DNA of 64,000 nt. Source: an uncultured Lachnospiraceae bacterium. Its GTDB lineage: Bacteria > Bacillota > Clostridia > Lachnospirales > Lachnospiraceae. Location of the stretch: positions 124,001-188,000 of the forward strand of contig CANRIV010000001.1 of assembly GCA_947630805.1 (NCBI GenBank). Reading direction: 5' to 3'. The notes beneath the pieces are model-generated. The model saw only the letters and a list, made by a program, of their open reading frames with translations, was not told the DNA's origin and made no database searches. Below are positions 26,157-34,199 of the stretch, one piece after another (position 1 is the stretch's first letter; every line of letters begins with the position of its first letter). A program made the translations under genes and the position numbers.

Positions 26157-26895
26157 TAATAAGTCTCTGATTATTGCAAAAGATATTAAAAAATATTATA
26201 AAGAAGATGAGATAAAAGCACTGGATGGCGTATCTTTGGAAATTCAGAAAGGGGAAGTGATTGTTATTATCGGACCTTCCGGAAGTGGAAAATCGACAAT
26301 GCTCCGCACGCTTAATTTATTAGAACTTCCAACGGCGGGAAGTGTTAATTTTGAAGGAATCGATATCACAGACAGTAAAGTAAATATTAATAAGCATCGT
26401 CAGAAAATGGGAATGGTCTTTCAGCATTTTAATTTATTTCCCCATATGACAGTTATGAAAAATATGACGATTGCCCCGCAAAAACTTTTAAAAAAATCTA
26501 AATCCGAAGCAGAAAAAAAAGCGAAAGAACTTCTCAAAATTGTAAATCTGGAGGATAGAGCACAGGCTTATCCGGCACAATTGTCAGGTGGGCAAAAACA
26601 ACGAATTGCGATTGCCAGAGCATTATGTATGGAGCCGGATGTTATGTTATTTGATGAGCCGACTTCGGCACTGGACCCGGAAATGGTGGGAGAAGTGCTC
26701 AATGTTATGAAAGCATTGGCAAAACAGGGAATGACAATGGTTGTCGTTACTCACGAGATGGGATTTGCCAGAGAAGTGGCTTCCAGAGTTGTCTTCATGG
26801 ATGAAGGAAAAATTATCGAACAGGGAACACCTTCGGATATTTTCGACAATCCTCAAAATGAGCGAACAAAAGCTTTTTTATCTAAAGTTATCTGA
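26143..26895 (+). CDS. Polar amino-acid ABC transporter ATPase (GlnQ-type)
   Basis: 250 residues, overlapping the permease by 14 bases with GGAGG inside the permease 3' end, so translation is coupled. Walker [10 protein letters not shown], signature LSGGQKQR, Walker [15 protein letters not shown] and the switch His in VVTHEMGFA are all present. It powers amino-acid import for the operon. A second ATG lies one codon downstream. Confidence 0.97.
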   Translation: MMSGNNKSLIIAKDIKKYYKEDEIKALDGVSLEIQKGEVIVIIGPSGSGKSTMLRTLNLLELPTAGSVNFEGIDITDSKVNINKHRQKMGMVFQHFNLFPHMTVMKNMTIAPQKLLKKSKSEAEKKAKELLKIVNLEDRAQAYPAQLSGGQKQRIAIARALCMEPDVMLFDEPTSALDPEMVGEVLNVMKALAKQGMTMVVVTHEMGFAREVASRVVFMDEGKIIEQGTPSDIFDNPQNERTKAFLSKVI

Positions 26896-26933
26896 AAACC
26901 GTGATAAAAAATAAAATTAATATATAAAATGAC

Positions 26934-26972
26934 AAAAAACCATTCCGGAAAATTAAATCTGGAATGGTTTTT
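26934..26972. terminator. Terminator of the amino-acid transporter operon
   Basis: AAAAACCATTCC pairs with GGAATGGTTTTT around a 14-base loop. Confidence 0.88.
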
Positions 26973-27043
26973 GTATTTGAAGAATCGGTTTCTATCAGTT
27001 GCTGTCTGTAAAAAAAATATGTCCGGATTCTTTTGAAAAAATA

Positions 27044-28375
27044 TTAGCGGTCCTTGTCCGGTCCGTAATACATAACACCTTTTTTTAGCGTTTTTCCTTT
27101 TATCTGATATAGCTCTGTTACAGTCACCAGTTCATACCCTTTTTTCTTCAGTTTTGGTAATGCCTTAATGAAACCGTCCACGGATGTTGAATGAATGTCG
27201 TGCAGCAATATAATATCATTTGGCTTTGTCTGTTTTAGAATAGAATTGCAAACTTTTTTCGTGTTTTTCAATTTCCAGTCCAGAGTGTCGACTGTCCAGT
27301 AAATCATTGGCACGCCGGCATTCTTTTTTACAACAGCGTTATAATTTCCATATGGCGGTCTCAAAAGAGTAGGACCGGTCCCCAATAATCCCTTAATTGC
27401 GTCGGACGATTTTTTGATTTCCTGAATCGCTTCTTTTTTAGATAAAACTTTTAAATTTTTATGACTGTATGTATGACTTCCAATTTCCATACCCATGGAA
27501 TATTCGCGTTTTAACTGATTTTTGTAACTGTTGACTCTGTTTCCCAGAACAAAAAATGTCACTTTAGCATCATATCGGTCGAGCGCATCTAATAATTTGT
27601 CTGTATATTGTCCCGGCCCATCATCAAAAGTAAACGCTACATATTTTGTTTTTTTGACAGTTACTTTGCACTTGACGCTTTTGTTAGAGTATTTTGCTCT
27701 GGCCGTAATCGTGACCGTACCATTCTTTTTTCCTTTTACAATTCCTTTCTTACTTACTGTGGCAATTCTGTTGTTTGAACTGCTCCAGAGAACGGGCTCT
27801 TTTGCAAGAGAGGAGTATTTTTTGGAGTAGGTAGCAGAGAGATGAATTGTGCGAGAATCATTGATATTGAGGCACATTTTCTTTTTGTCGAAAGTCAGAG
27901 ATTTCATTGCATTATATGGCTCGCGTACGACGACTTTACAGCGGGCTTTTACTGCACCGCTGATACTGCTGCATATGATATATGTGGTACCGCATTTTTG
28001 AGCTTTGATAATTCCTTTTTTGTTTATTGTTGCGACGCTTGTATCTTTACTGCTCCATTCAATCTGTTCATTTTTAGAAGCTGTGTTTCCATCATAAGTT
28101 ACAGTAGCGGTAATTGCTTTTTTCTTTCCTTGTGTTACGTTGATAATGTTTGTGCTGAGAGATATGGTTTTTATATTATTGTAAGTTTTGGCTGTCATAT
28201 GTTCATTTGCCTGCGTTTTTGCTGTTTCGGATGCGGCAGCCGTAGTTATGGTATTAGTATATTCAGATCCTTTTGCTGAAGGGATATTGTTGAAATTGGT
28301 AATACATACTCCCGCAAGAGCAGTACTTATTAGAAATGCCAGACATAATGCTGATATTCTTTTTGTTTTTTTCAT
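27044..28375 (-). CDS. Secreted polysaccharide deacetylase with two BIG2 domains
   Basis: 443 residues; AAAGGA lies 8 bases before the ATG. A signal peptide or N-terminal anchor covers about 1-26. Two bacterial Ig-like (BIG2) domains follow (about 67-150 and 157-242; IEWSSKDTSVATI and VLWSSSNNRIATV are the tell-tale repeats). The NodB domain spans about 244-430 with TFDDGP (D251, D252), metal ligands H301 and H305 in SHTYSH, RPPYG (339-343) and LLHD. It should remove N-acetyl groups from peptidoglycan or another glycan outside the cell. It is divergent from spoIIIA; a spore-cortex role is only suggested by location. Confidence 0.93.
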   Translation of the reverse strand: MKKTKRISALCLAFLISTALAGVCITNFNNIPSAKGSEYTNTITTAAASETAKTQANEHMTAKTYNNIKTISLSTNIINVTQGKKKAITATVTYDGNTASKNEQIEWSSKDTSVATINKKGIIKAQKCGTTYIICSSISGAVKARCKVVVREPYNAMKSLTFDKKKMCLNINDSRTIHLSATYSKKYSSLAKEPVLWSSSNNRIATVSKKGIVKGKKNGTVTITARAKYSNKSVKCKVTVKKTKYVAFTFDDGPGQYTDKLLDALDRYDAKVTFFVLGNRVNSYKNQLKREYSMGMEIGSHTYSHKNLKVLSKKEAIQEIKKSSDAIKGLLGTGPTLLRPPYGNYNAVVKKNAGVPMIYWTVDTLDWKLKNTKKVCNSILKQTKPNDIILLHDIHSTSVDGFIKALPKLKKKGYELVTVTELYQIKGKTLKKGVMYYGPDKDR

Positions 28376-28464
28376 AAGAAAAATCCTTTCTTTTGTTTCT
28401 ATATAAGATATGTAAGTTCTTCTGATAATAATAATTTTACTCTACACATTTTTAAAAGTAAATA

Positions 28465-28492
28465 GAATATTCACAGAAATCAGTCATATATT
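28465..28492 (+). promoter_or_regulatory. SigE-type promoter of the spoIIIA operon
   Basis: GAATATT (28465-28471), 13 bases, CATATATT (28485-28492). This fits the mother-cell SigE pattern (ATATT, about 14, CATACANT), the known regulator of spoIIIA in Bacillus. The transcript would start only about a dozen bases before the ATG. Confidence 0.5.
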
Positions 28493-28510
28493 TTCTTGAG
28501 GAGATACAAA

Positions 28511-29356
28511 ATGAAAGCTGTAACAGATATTCTTATACCAGCGATAAAAAATATTATTCTCCAAAAGACAGAAATCAGTCAGATTGCGGAAATTAGAATG
28601 AGAATTCATTGTCCGTTAATTGTAAATCTTTTTGAGAAAGAGGTTGTAATAGAAGAATACATTATAGAAGAGCAGGATATCCGTGACACTTTTAATCTCG
28701 CTACAAAATATTCGGCATATGCTTTTGAGGAAAGTATAAAAGAAGGATACATTACTGTGGAGGGAGGACACCGTATCGGACTGGGTGGACAGGCTGTAAT
28801 GAAAGAGGGAAAAGTGTCTTTACTAAAAAATATCAGATATTTAAATATCAGGGTGTGTCATAGTGTAGAAGGATATGGAAAAGATTTTATAAAAAAAATT
28901 GAGGCAAGAAAAAGTTTTGAAAATACTTTAATTATATCGCCGCCGGGACTTGGAAAAACGACATTGCTTCGGGATATTGTAAAAAATCTCAGCCAGACAA
29001 TGCGGGGGACAAGCATATGTGTAATAGATGAGAGAAATGAAATCAGTGGAAGTTTTAATGGAGAGCCTGCAATTTCACTGGGAATGAGAACAGATGTAAT
29101 CACAAACTGTAGTAAGGAATATGGAATTATAACAGCAATCAGAGCGTTAGCTCCTTCTATTATTGCTGTGGATGAAATAGGAAGAAAAAGCGACATAGAA
29201 GCATTACAATACGCCTGTGTCAGCGGAGTAAAAATTGTTGCCACGATTCATGGAAATGATATACAGGATGTAAAAAGTAAGTTAGGAGAGATGGTAGATA
29301 AGATTTTTAAAGACATCATAGTAATTAAGAGACGGGGAGAATACATATGTTATTAA
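28511..29356 (+). CDS. spoIIIAA: Stage III sporulation protein AA, secretion-type ATPase
   Basis: 281 residues from the ATG at 28511, 7 bases after GAGGAG; a TTG at 28496 overlaps that ribosome site and is rejected. Walker A is PPGLGKTT (144-151), Walker B is VIDE (171-174), and IGRKSDIEALQYAC follows. It belongs to the AAA/type II-IV secretion ATPase group and powers the mother-cell side of the SpoIIIA-SpoIIQ channel to the forespore. First gene of an eight-gene operon; it overlaps spoIIIAB by 10 bases. Confidence 0.97.
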   Translation: MKAVTDILIPAIKNIILQKTEISQIAEIRMRIHCPLIVNLFEKEVVIEEYIIEEQDIRDTFNLATKYSAYAFEESIKEGYITVEGGHRIGLGGQAVMKEGKVSLLKNIRYLNIRVCHSVEGYGKDFIKKIEARKSFENTLIISPPGLGKTTLLRDIVKNLSQTMRGTSICVIDERNEISGSFNGEPAISLGMRTDVITNCSKEYGIITAIRALAPSIIAVDEIGRKSDIEALQYACVSGVKIVATIHGNDIQDVKSKLGEMVDKIFKDIIVIKRRGEYICY

Positions 29357-29868
29357 GAGGAGCCGGAATTATTTTTATTGTATCATCATGTGCTCTGTAT
29401 GGATTTTTTTTAAGCAGAGATTATATGCTTCGAATTAGACAGCTGGAGCAGTTAAATAAGGGTCTTCTTTTGTTAAAGGGAGAAATTTTACATAAAAATG
29501 AAAGTATCGGAAGGGCGTTGGAACAAACCGGATGCCAGTTGGAAGGAATTGTGGGAGAATTTTTTTTATCTGCTGCAGAATATTTTAACAGGTATAACTG
29601 CCCGATTCGGGAAGCGTGGAAAAAAGAATTGGAAAGAGTTCTAAAAAAGAACTCGCAACTGGTAAGGGAAGATTATCTTTTGATTCAGGATTTTGGAAAT
29701 GAATTGGGAATTACAGACCGGGAAACACAGGTGCAATGTATTATGAATCAGATGAATAAATTGGAGATACAGATTACGGAATTAAAGAAATACCAGAATG
29801 AAAAATGCCGGTTATATCGCACGATGGGAATTATGCTTGGCATGTTTGCAGCTGTTTTGTTTATATAA
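29347..29868 (+). CDS. spoIIIAB: Stage III sporulation protein AB
   Basis: 173 residues, starting inside the end of spoIIIAA (GGGGAG upstream). An N-terminal membrane helix (about 5-20) is followed by a helical cytosolic/periplasmic region resembling type II secretion GspF-like SpoIIIAB (LRIRQLEQLNKGLLLLKGEI, QDFGNELGITDRETQ) and a C-terminal helix (about 155-172). It is part of the SpoIIIA complex. Next gene after 27 bases. Confidence 0.95.
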   Translation: MLLRGAGIIFIVSSCALYGFFLSRDYMLRIRQLEQLNKGLLLLKGEILHKNESIGRALEQTGCQLEGIVGEFFLSAAEYFNRYNCPIREAWKKELERVLKKNSQLVREDYLLIQDFGNELGITDRETQVQCIMNQMNKLEIQITELKKYQNEKCRLYRTMGIMLGMFAAVLFI

Positions 29869-29895
29869 TTTATTAAAGGATATATTTGATGTCAG

Positions 29896-30090
29896 ATGGA
29901 AATCAGTTTAATTTTTAAGATTGCGGCAGTAGGAATTATAGTGTCAGTGGTGGGACAGGTTTTAAAACATAGTGGAAGGGAAGAACAGGCTTTTCTCACG
30001 AGTCTGGCCGGTTTGATTCTTGTATTAATGTGGATTGTTCCATACATATATGATTTATTTGTAACCATACAGAAATTGTTTGAATTATAA
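29896..30090 (+). CDS. spoIIIAC: Stage III sporulation protein AC
   Basis: 64 residues with two membrane helices, the family form (MEISLIFKIAAVGIIVSVV, then LAGLILVLMWIVPYIYDLF). The start codon lies 15 bases from AAAGGA; an out-of-frame ATG at 29889 is better spaced and opens a 9-codon frame across this start. A stop in frame just upstream (TGA at 29887) fixes the start. Confidence 0.93.
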   Translation: MEISLIFKIAAVGIIVSVVGQVLKHSGREEQAFLTSLAGLILVLMWIVPYIYDLFVTIQKLFEL

Positions 30091-30107
30091 ATTGTTCAGG
30101 GAGAGTT

Positions 30108-30488
30108 ATGATTGTAATTGGTGTAATAGGAATGGCAGTTGTATTAATTGCGATACAGTTTAAAACAATAAAGCCTGAATACGGAATTCTGATTTCTGTG
30201 TTTGGTTGTCTTTTTATTTTTATATATTCGCTTTCCCGGATAAAAGAACTTGTGGAGATTGTGGACAGGCTTTCCGCCCTTACTTCTGTAAGCCGGGAAT
30301 ACATTAAAATTTTATTAAAGATAACGGGAATTACCTTTATCTCCGAAATTTCTTCGGATATTTCAAGGGATTGTGGATATCTTTCGATTGCAAATCAAGT
30401 TCAGATTTTCGGAAAACTTTCCATACTGGTTATCAGTCTTCCGGTCTTTATAGATTTAATATCATCCGTAGGAAATTTATTATCATGA
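30108..30488 (+). CDS. spoIIIAD: Stage III sporulation protein AD
   Basis: 126 residues with GGGAGAG upstream. Four hydrophobic segments as in the family; the second half resembles SpoIIIAC (VSREYIKILLKITGITFISEI, SDISRDCG). Integral membrane part of the SpoIIIA complex. Its TGA overlaps the ATG of spoIIIAE (ATGA), so the two are translationally coupled. Confidence 0.95.
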   Translation: MIVIGVIGMAVVLIAIQFKTIKPEYGILISVFGCLFIFIYSLSRIKELVEIVDRLSALTSVSREYIKILLKITGITFISEISSDISRDCGYLSIANQVQIFGKLSILVISLPVFIDLISSVGNLLS

Positions 30489-31600
30489 TTAAAAAAACGA
30501 TTGTAATGATTTTTCTTATCTGTATTTTTTCTGCGCCCTGTTGTGTACAGGCAGATGATATTTTATCGCTCGATGATTTTGATTTGTCAGAGAGTCGTGA
30601 AACATTACAAAAAAGCGGGTATGACACGATAAATTATCAGACGATTCTGCATAAAATCATGGATGGAAAAATTTTAGATGTGGGGAAAATTTGTCTGAAA
30701 GCTATTTATGAAAATACGATAGGAAATGTCGTTTTGATAGAAAAGACATTGGGAAATCTGCTTTTAGTAATCATTCTGTCTGCTTTTTATACGAATTTTG
30801 CTACTGTTTTTTCTAAAGACAATATTTCCGATACTGCATTTTATATCTGTTATCTGGTAGTCATTACTATTATGGTAACACTTTTTGAATCATTTTGCAG
30901 CACGGCTGCAGGTTTTGTGAAAATGCTGTTAGAATTTATGTGTGGCGTCATACCTGCTTATTTTTTATCGGTGGCAATTATCGGTCAGATTTCAGCTGTG
31001 GGGTTTTACCAGCTCACATTGACAATTATTGGTGTTGCCCAATTTGTTTTTCTTAATATTGCAATACCTTTTATTAAAATTTATATGGCAATCAGCCTTG
31101 TGAATAATGTTTCGCAGGAAGATTTTCTATCCAGAACAGCTGAATTGATTAAAAATATAATCTCCTTTATTAATAAATCTATGGTAGGAATTGTGGCTGG
31201 ATTAAATATTATTCAGGGATTGGTTTTGCCGGCTGTAGATAATGCGAAAAATACGACGATAAGAAAATTTATGGGTGCTCTTCCGGTTGTCGGAGATGGA
31301 ACAGACGCGATGACCAGTATTCTTCTTGGCTCAGTACATCTGATTAAGAATACAATTGGAGTATTTGCTGTGCTTGTTATTTTTTTAATCTGTGCAGTAC
31401 CGTTTTTGAAGATACAGCTTTATTCTCTGTCTGTTCAAATTATTTCTGCAATCATTCAGCCGGTGGCGGACAAGCGGATTATAAACAGTCTGAGTTGTCT
31501 GGTTTCCGGAATAAAAATGTTATCTCAGGTGATTATCAGTGCAGCGCTTTTATTTATGATAAGTATTGCAATTATCTGTATGTTCACCGGAAAGGTATGA
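30485..31600 (+). CDS. spoIIIAE: Stage III sporulation protein AE
   Basis: 371 residues from the ATG at 30485, which overlaps the spoIIIAD stop; longer in-frame starts lie inside spoIIIAD and are rejected. A signal peptide (about 1-22, ending CCVQADD) is followed by an extracytoplasmic segment and about seven membrane helices from residue 90 on. Typical markers: YENTIGNVVLIEKTLGNLL and ISFINKSMVGIVAGLN. It is a polytopic component of the feeding-tube complex. Confidence 0.95.
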   Translation: MIKKTIVMIFLICIFSAPCCVQADDILSLDDFDLSESRETLQKSGYDTINYQTILHKIMDGKILDVGKICLKAIYENTIGNVVLIEKTLGNLLLVIILSAFYTNFATVFSKDNISDTAFYICYLVVITIMVTLFESFCSTAAGFVKMLLEFMCGVIPAYFLSVAIIGQISAVGFYQLTLTIIGVAQFVFLNIAIPFIKIYMAISLVNNVSQEDFLSRTAELIKNIISFINKSMVGIVAGLNIIQGLVLPAVDNAKNTTIRKFMGALPVVGDGTDAMTSILLGSVHLIKNTIGVFAVLVIFLICAVPFLKIQLYSLSVQIISAIIQPVADKRIINSLSCLVSGIKMLSQVIISAALLFMISIAIICMFTGKV

Positions 31601-31601
31601 T

Positions 31602-31901
31602 ATGGCATTTCTGTATTCCTATATAAAAAATATCTGCGCATTTACATTGGTCATCACGCTGATATTAAATATATTTCCGGATCAGAGATATAAAAAATAT
31701 ATTAAATTGTTTGCGGGACTGTTATTGCTTGCAATTATTTTTCATCCTATTCTGCAATGGAAAAAGACAAAGATAAATATGGATTCTGCAATCAGTAAAT
31801 ATACGCATGGCACTTATGATACAGATTTGGAGAAGGAGATAGAAGATTTAGAAAATAAAATAAATGAGAGGATAAAAAATGGAACTCAAACAGAAAATTA
31901 A
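31602..31901 (+). CDS. spoIIIAF: Stage III sporulation protein AF
   Basis: 99 residues from the ATG at 31602 (AAAGG 6 bases upstream). Two membrane helices (about 10-24 and 34-49), then a charged tail. Short for the family, whose members usually carry a longer C-terminal ring-forming domain (about 200 residues in Bacillus); here the frame ends soon after the second helix and overlaps spoIIIAG by 23 bases. Confidence 0.88.
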   Translation: MAFLYSYIKNICAFTLVITLILNIFPDQRYKKYIKLFAGLLLLAIIFHPILQWKKTKINMDSAISKYTHGTYDTDLEKEIEDLENKINERIKNGTQTEN

Positions 31902-32409
31902 TTGGAAAAATATAGGAAAAGAAAAGCTGATTCTTTTTGGTCTGGCAGGAATATTGTTTATTGGAGCTTCATATTTTGAAAGTGTAGGGGACAGTAAGAA
32001 AACAGAGGAAATCCCGGTAACGGAAACCCACCGGGCCAATGATTTTCAAAATGATACAGAATCTGAAATAAAAAAACTGGTTGAGACAATCCAAGGTGTC
32101 TCGCATGTCTGCGTTGTTGTCACATTACAGTCGGGAAGTGAAAAAGTAGTACAGGAGGATCGGGAAGAGCGTGTAGATGAAAACGAAAATGGAAGCCGCA
32201 ACAGTTCTCTGAAAAAATCTACTGTCATTATGAATCAGAACGGAAATGATACCCCATATGTTATTAAGGAACTGTATCCCCGGGTGGAAGGAATTGCTGT
32301 TACGGCAAAAGGTGTTTCAAAAGGGAATAGGGAAAGTCAGATTATTCATATGTTATCTGCACTTTTTGATATTCCAATTCATAAAATATCTGTGATAGAA
32401 ATTGATTAA
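31879..32409 (+). CDS. spoIIIAG: Stage III sporulation protein AG
   Basis: 176 residues; GAGAGG lies 7 bases before the ATG. One membrane helix (about 17-33) then an extracytoplasmic domain with the ring-building motif found in SpoIIIAG/AH (IQGVSHVCVVVTLQSG; VEGIAVTAKGV; IHKISVIE). In Bacillus it forms a large ring in the intermembrane space. Confidence 0.93.
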   Translation: MELKQKINWKNIGKEKLILFGLAGILFIGASYFESVGDSKKTEEIPVTETHRANDFQNDTESEIKKLVETIQGVSHVCVVVTLQSGSEKVVQEDREERVDENENGSRNSSLKKSTVIMNQNGNDTPYVIKELYPRVEGIAVTAKGVSKGNRESQIIHMLSALFDIPIHKISVIEID

Positions 32410-32421
32410 GGAGGATGACTG

Positions 32422-33042
32422 ATGAAAAAAATATTTAAAAAAAACCAGTTTATCGTAACTTTTCTGGCTGTGTTGATTGCAGTGGCAGGATATTTAAACT
32501 ACGCTGACAATTTGGATAAAAAAAGCAGCGCAAAAGAAGCCAATAATGATACATATGAATCTGTTTATGCCGGGGATGATCTTTTAACCGGAAAAGAAGA
32601 TATTAAAAGCCTGGAGGAAGAAGAAACGACAACTATTCCGGAAACCGAAGAGCCCGGTGCGGCGGTATTTACGAATGGGTCGTCTGTGAGTTCCTATATG
32701 GTGCAGGCACGTCTGGACAGAGAGCAGACCCGATCGAAAAATAAGGAAACTCTTTTAAATGTTATAAATAATAATGATGTGACAGATGCAGAGAAGAAAA
32801 AAGCCGTAAAATCAATGGTAAAGATTACAGAGGCAAGTGAAATGGAAAATACAATCGAAACTTTGTTAAAAGCGAAAGGATTTGAGAATGTGATGATAAC
32901 AATCGGGGATAATCAGGCAGATGTTATTGTCAGCGCCACAGATATTGATGACAGCAAGAGAGCACAAATTGAAGATGTGGTAAAGAGAAAAACAGGATTT
33001 GAAATAGATAATATTACAATTACACCCACAAAAGATGAATAA
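32422..33042 (+). CDS. spoIIIAH: Stage III sporulation protein AH
   Basis: 206 residues after AAGGAGG. One N-terminal helix (about 8-25), an acidic Thr/Glu-rich spacer (30-80), a Glu/Arg/Lys-rich helix (VQARLDREQTRSKNKETL) and the EscJ-like ring domain to the end (GFENVMITIGDNQADVIVSA). It pairs with SpoIIQ across the septal membranes. Last gene of the operon, closed by a strong terminator. Confidence 0.95.
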   Translation: MKKIFKKNQFIVTFLAVLIAVAGYLNYADNLDKKSSAKEANNDTYESVYAGDDLLTGKEDIKSLEEEETTTIPETEEPGAAVFTNGSSVSSYMVQARLDREQTRSKNKETLLNVINNNDVTDAEKKKAVKSMVKITEASEMENTIETLLKAKGFENVMITIGDNQADVIVSATDIDDSKRAQIEDVVKRKTGFEIDNITITPTKDE

Positions 33043-33058
33043 TATATTTTAAATAGAG

Positions 33059-33096
33059 AAAAAGCGCATTAAGAACTATTTCTTAATGCGCTTTTT
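33059..33096. terminator. Bidirectional terminator between spoIIIAH and the DtxR-type gene
   Basis: Perfect 15-base stem AAAAAGCGCATTAAG/CTTAATGCGCTTTTT with an 8-base loop. It encodes the last residues (AIKKRIKK) of the minus-strand regulator. Confidence 0.92.
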
Positions 33097-33438
33097 AATG
33101 GCTTCAAAACTTTCTTTGCTGATAACATGTTCAATGCGGCAGGCATCCTGAGAGGCTATTTCCTTTGGAACACCCAGAGAAACCAGACAGGAAGTAAGCA
33201 GCTGATGACGCTCATAAATCATTTCTGCAATTTCCCGCCCACTATCCGTAAGATAAATAAATCCGGCATCTGTTACCGTAATGTGCTTTTTTTCTCTCAA
33301 ATGCTTCATGGCAATACTGACACTTGATTTCTTAAAACCCAGTTCATTGGCAATATCAACTGAACGGACCACAGGAAGTTTTTGGCTTAGCACGAGAATT
33401 GTTTCTAAATAGTTTTCCGAAGATTCATTGCTTTTCAT
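33076..33438 (-). CDS. DtxR/MntR-family metal-dependent repressor, likely iron-type
   Basis: 120 residues with GGAG upstream. Winged helix: VRSVDIANELGFKKSSVSIAMKHLREKKHI. The dimer/metal domain keeps H78 in ERHQLL and DACRIEH with C100, E103 and H104. The Cys matches DtxR Cys102 (iron) rather than the Glu of Bacillus MntR, so iron sensing is favoured. There is no C-terminal SH3-like domain. It is divergent from the feo operon, whose promoter holds a matching palindrome, so it very likely controls ferrous-iron uptake. Confidence 0.92.
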   Translation of the reverse strand: MKSNESSENYLETILVLSQKLPVVRSVDIANELGFKKSSVSIAMKHLREKKHITVTDAGFIYLTDSGREIAEMIYERHQLLTSCLVSLGVPKEIASQDACRIEHVISKESFEAIKKRIKK

Positions 33439-33512
33439 TTTGCATACTCCTTGCTTTTCGTATTCTCTGTAAATATTTATGTCATGCGATTTATTTCTCT
33501 GATTATGGCTAA

Positions 33513-33541
33513 ATTATAACATGTATTGTATATAAATTCAA
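33513..33541 (-). promoter_or_regulatory. Promoter of the DtxR-type regulator
   Basis: On the minus strand TTGAAT (33541-33536), 17 bases, TATAAT (33518-33513). The leader is about 70 bases. Confidence 0.7.
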
Positions 33542-33581
33542 ATAACCGAAAATTTAATTGCATAAAAATTAGAATAAATTA

Positions 33582-33613
33582 TTGACTTCTAACAAAAGTT
33601 AGTCTATACTAAT
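33582..33613 (+). promoter_or_regulatory. feo promoter with overlapping DtxR-type operator
   Basis: TTGACT (33582-33587), spacer 17, TATACT (33605-33610). GTTAG-tctata-CTAAT at 33598-33613 covers the -10, and CTAAC-aaaa-GTTAG (33589-33602) fills the spacer. The first matches the perfect palindrome upstream of feoB, so metal-bound repressor would block RNA polymerase here. Confidence 0.75.
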
Positions 33614-33670
33614 CATGTTGTAATAGAAAACTTCATATAAATTATAAGGATGAAACATAAAGGAGACAAA

Positions 33671-33883
33671 ATGATGCCTTTGACGATGGCAAAAGAAGGA
33701 GAAGAGAATATAATAAAAAAGGTTGGTGGAAAAGAAGACACAAGACGGTTTTTAGAAAATCTGGGATTTGTGATTGGAAGTTCTGTTACTGTGATTTCAC
33801 AGATTGGTGGAAATCTTATTGTCAATATAAAAGATTCCAGAATTGCCATAGGCAAAGATATGGCGAATAGAATTATGATATAA
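33671..33883 (+). CDS. feoA: FeoA-domain protein 1
   Basis: 70 residues from the ATG at 33671, 5 bases after AAAGGAG. SH3-like FeoA fold: RRFLENLGFVIGSSVTVISQ, GGNLIVNIKDSRIAIGKDMANRI. FeoA proteins assist the FeoB ferrous-iron transporter. First gene after the iron-type operator. The second FeoA gene starts 18 bases on. Confidence 0.93.
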   Translation: MMPLTMAKEGEENIIKKVGGKEDTRRFLENLGFVIGSSVTVISQIGGNLIVNIKDSRIAIGKDMANRIMI

Positions 33884-33901
33884 AAAGGAAAGGAGTGTTT
33901 T

Positions 33902-34123
33902 ATGAAAACGCTGAAAGATGTTGCCTGCGGGAATACCGTAAAGGTTAAGAAACTTACAGGAGAAGGCCCTGTTAAAAGAAGAATTATGGATATGGGAATC
34001 ACGAAAGGTGTTGAGATTTATGTCAGAAAAGTGGCACCATTAGGAGATCCGATTGAAGTTACAGTGAGAGGGTATGAGTTGTCGCTTCGAAAAGCAGATG
34101 CAGAAATGATAGAAATAGAATAG
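33902..34123 (+). CDS. feoA: FeoA-domain protein 2
   Basis: 73 residues, with AAAGGAAAGGAG upstream. FeoA/SH3 motifs: VKKLTGEGPVKRRIMDMGIT, KVAPLGDPIEVTVRGYELSLRKADAEMI. It is distinct from the first copy; tandem FeoA genes before feoB are common in Clostridia. A palindromic operator lies between it and feoB. Confidence 0.94.
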   Translation: MKTLKDVACGNTVKVKKLTGEGPVKRRIMDMGITKGVEIYVRKVAPLGDPIEVTVRGYELSLRKADAEMIEIE

Positions 34124-34142
34124 TATTTTTTTTGGTAGATAA

Positions 34143-34158
34143 GTTAGTTATAACTAAC
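34143..34158 (+). promoter_or_regulatory. Perfect 16-base palindrome upstream of feoB, DtxR-type operator
   Basis: GTTAGTTATAACTAAC is fully symmetric and shares GTTAGT....ACTAA with the feo promoter site. It resembles half-sites of the DtxR/IdeR operator (GTTAG/CTAAC). It may control an internal feoB promoter or act as a roadblock. Confidence 0.7.
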
Positions 34159-34199
34159 AAATAGTAGCAATGACAAACACGCAAAGAAAGGAAGGAAAT

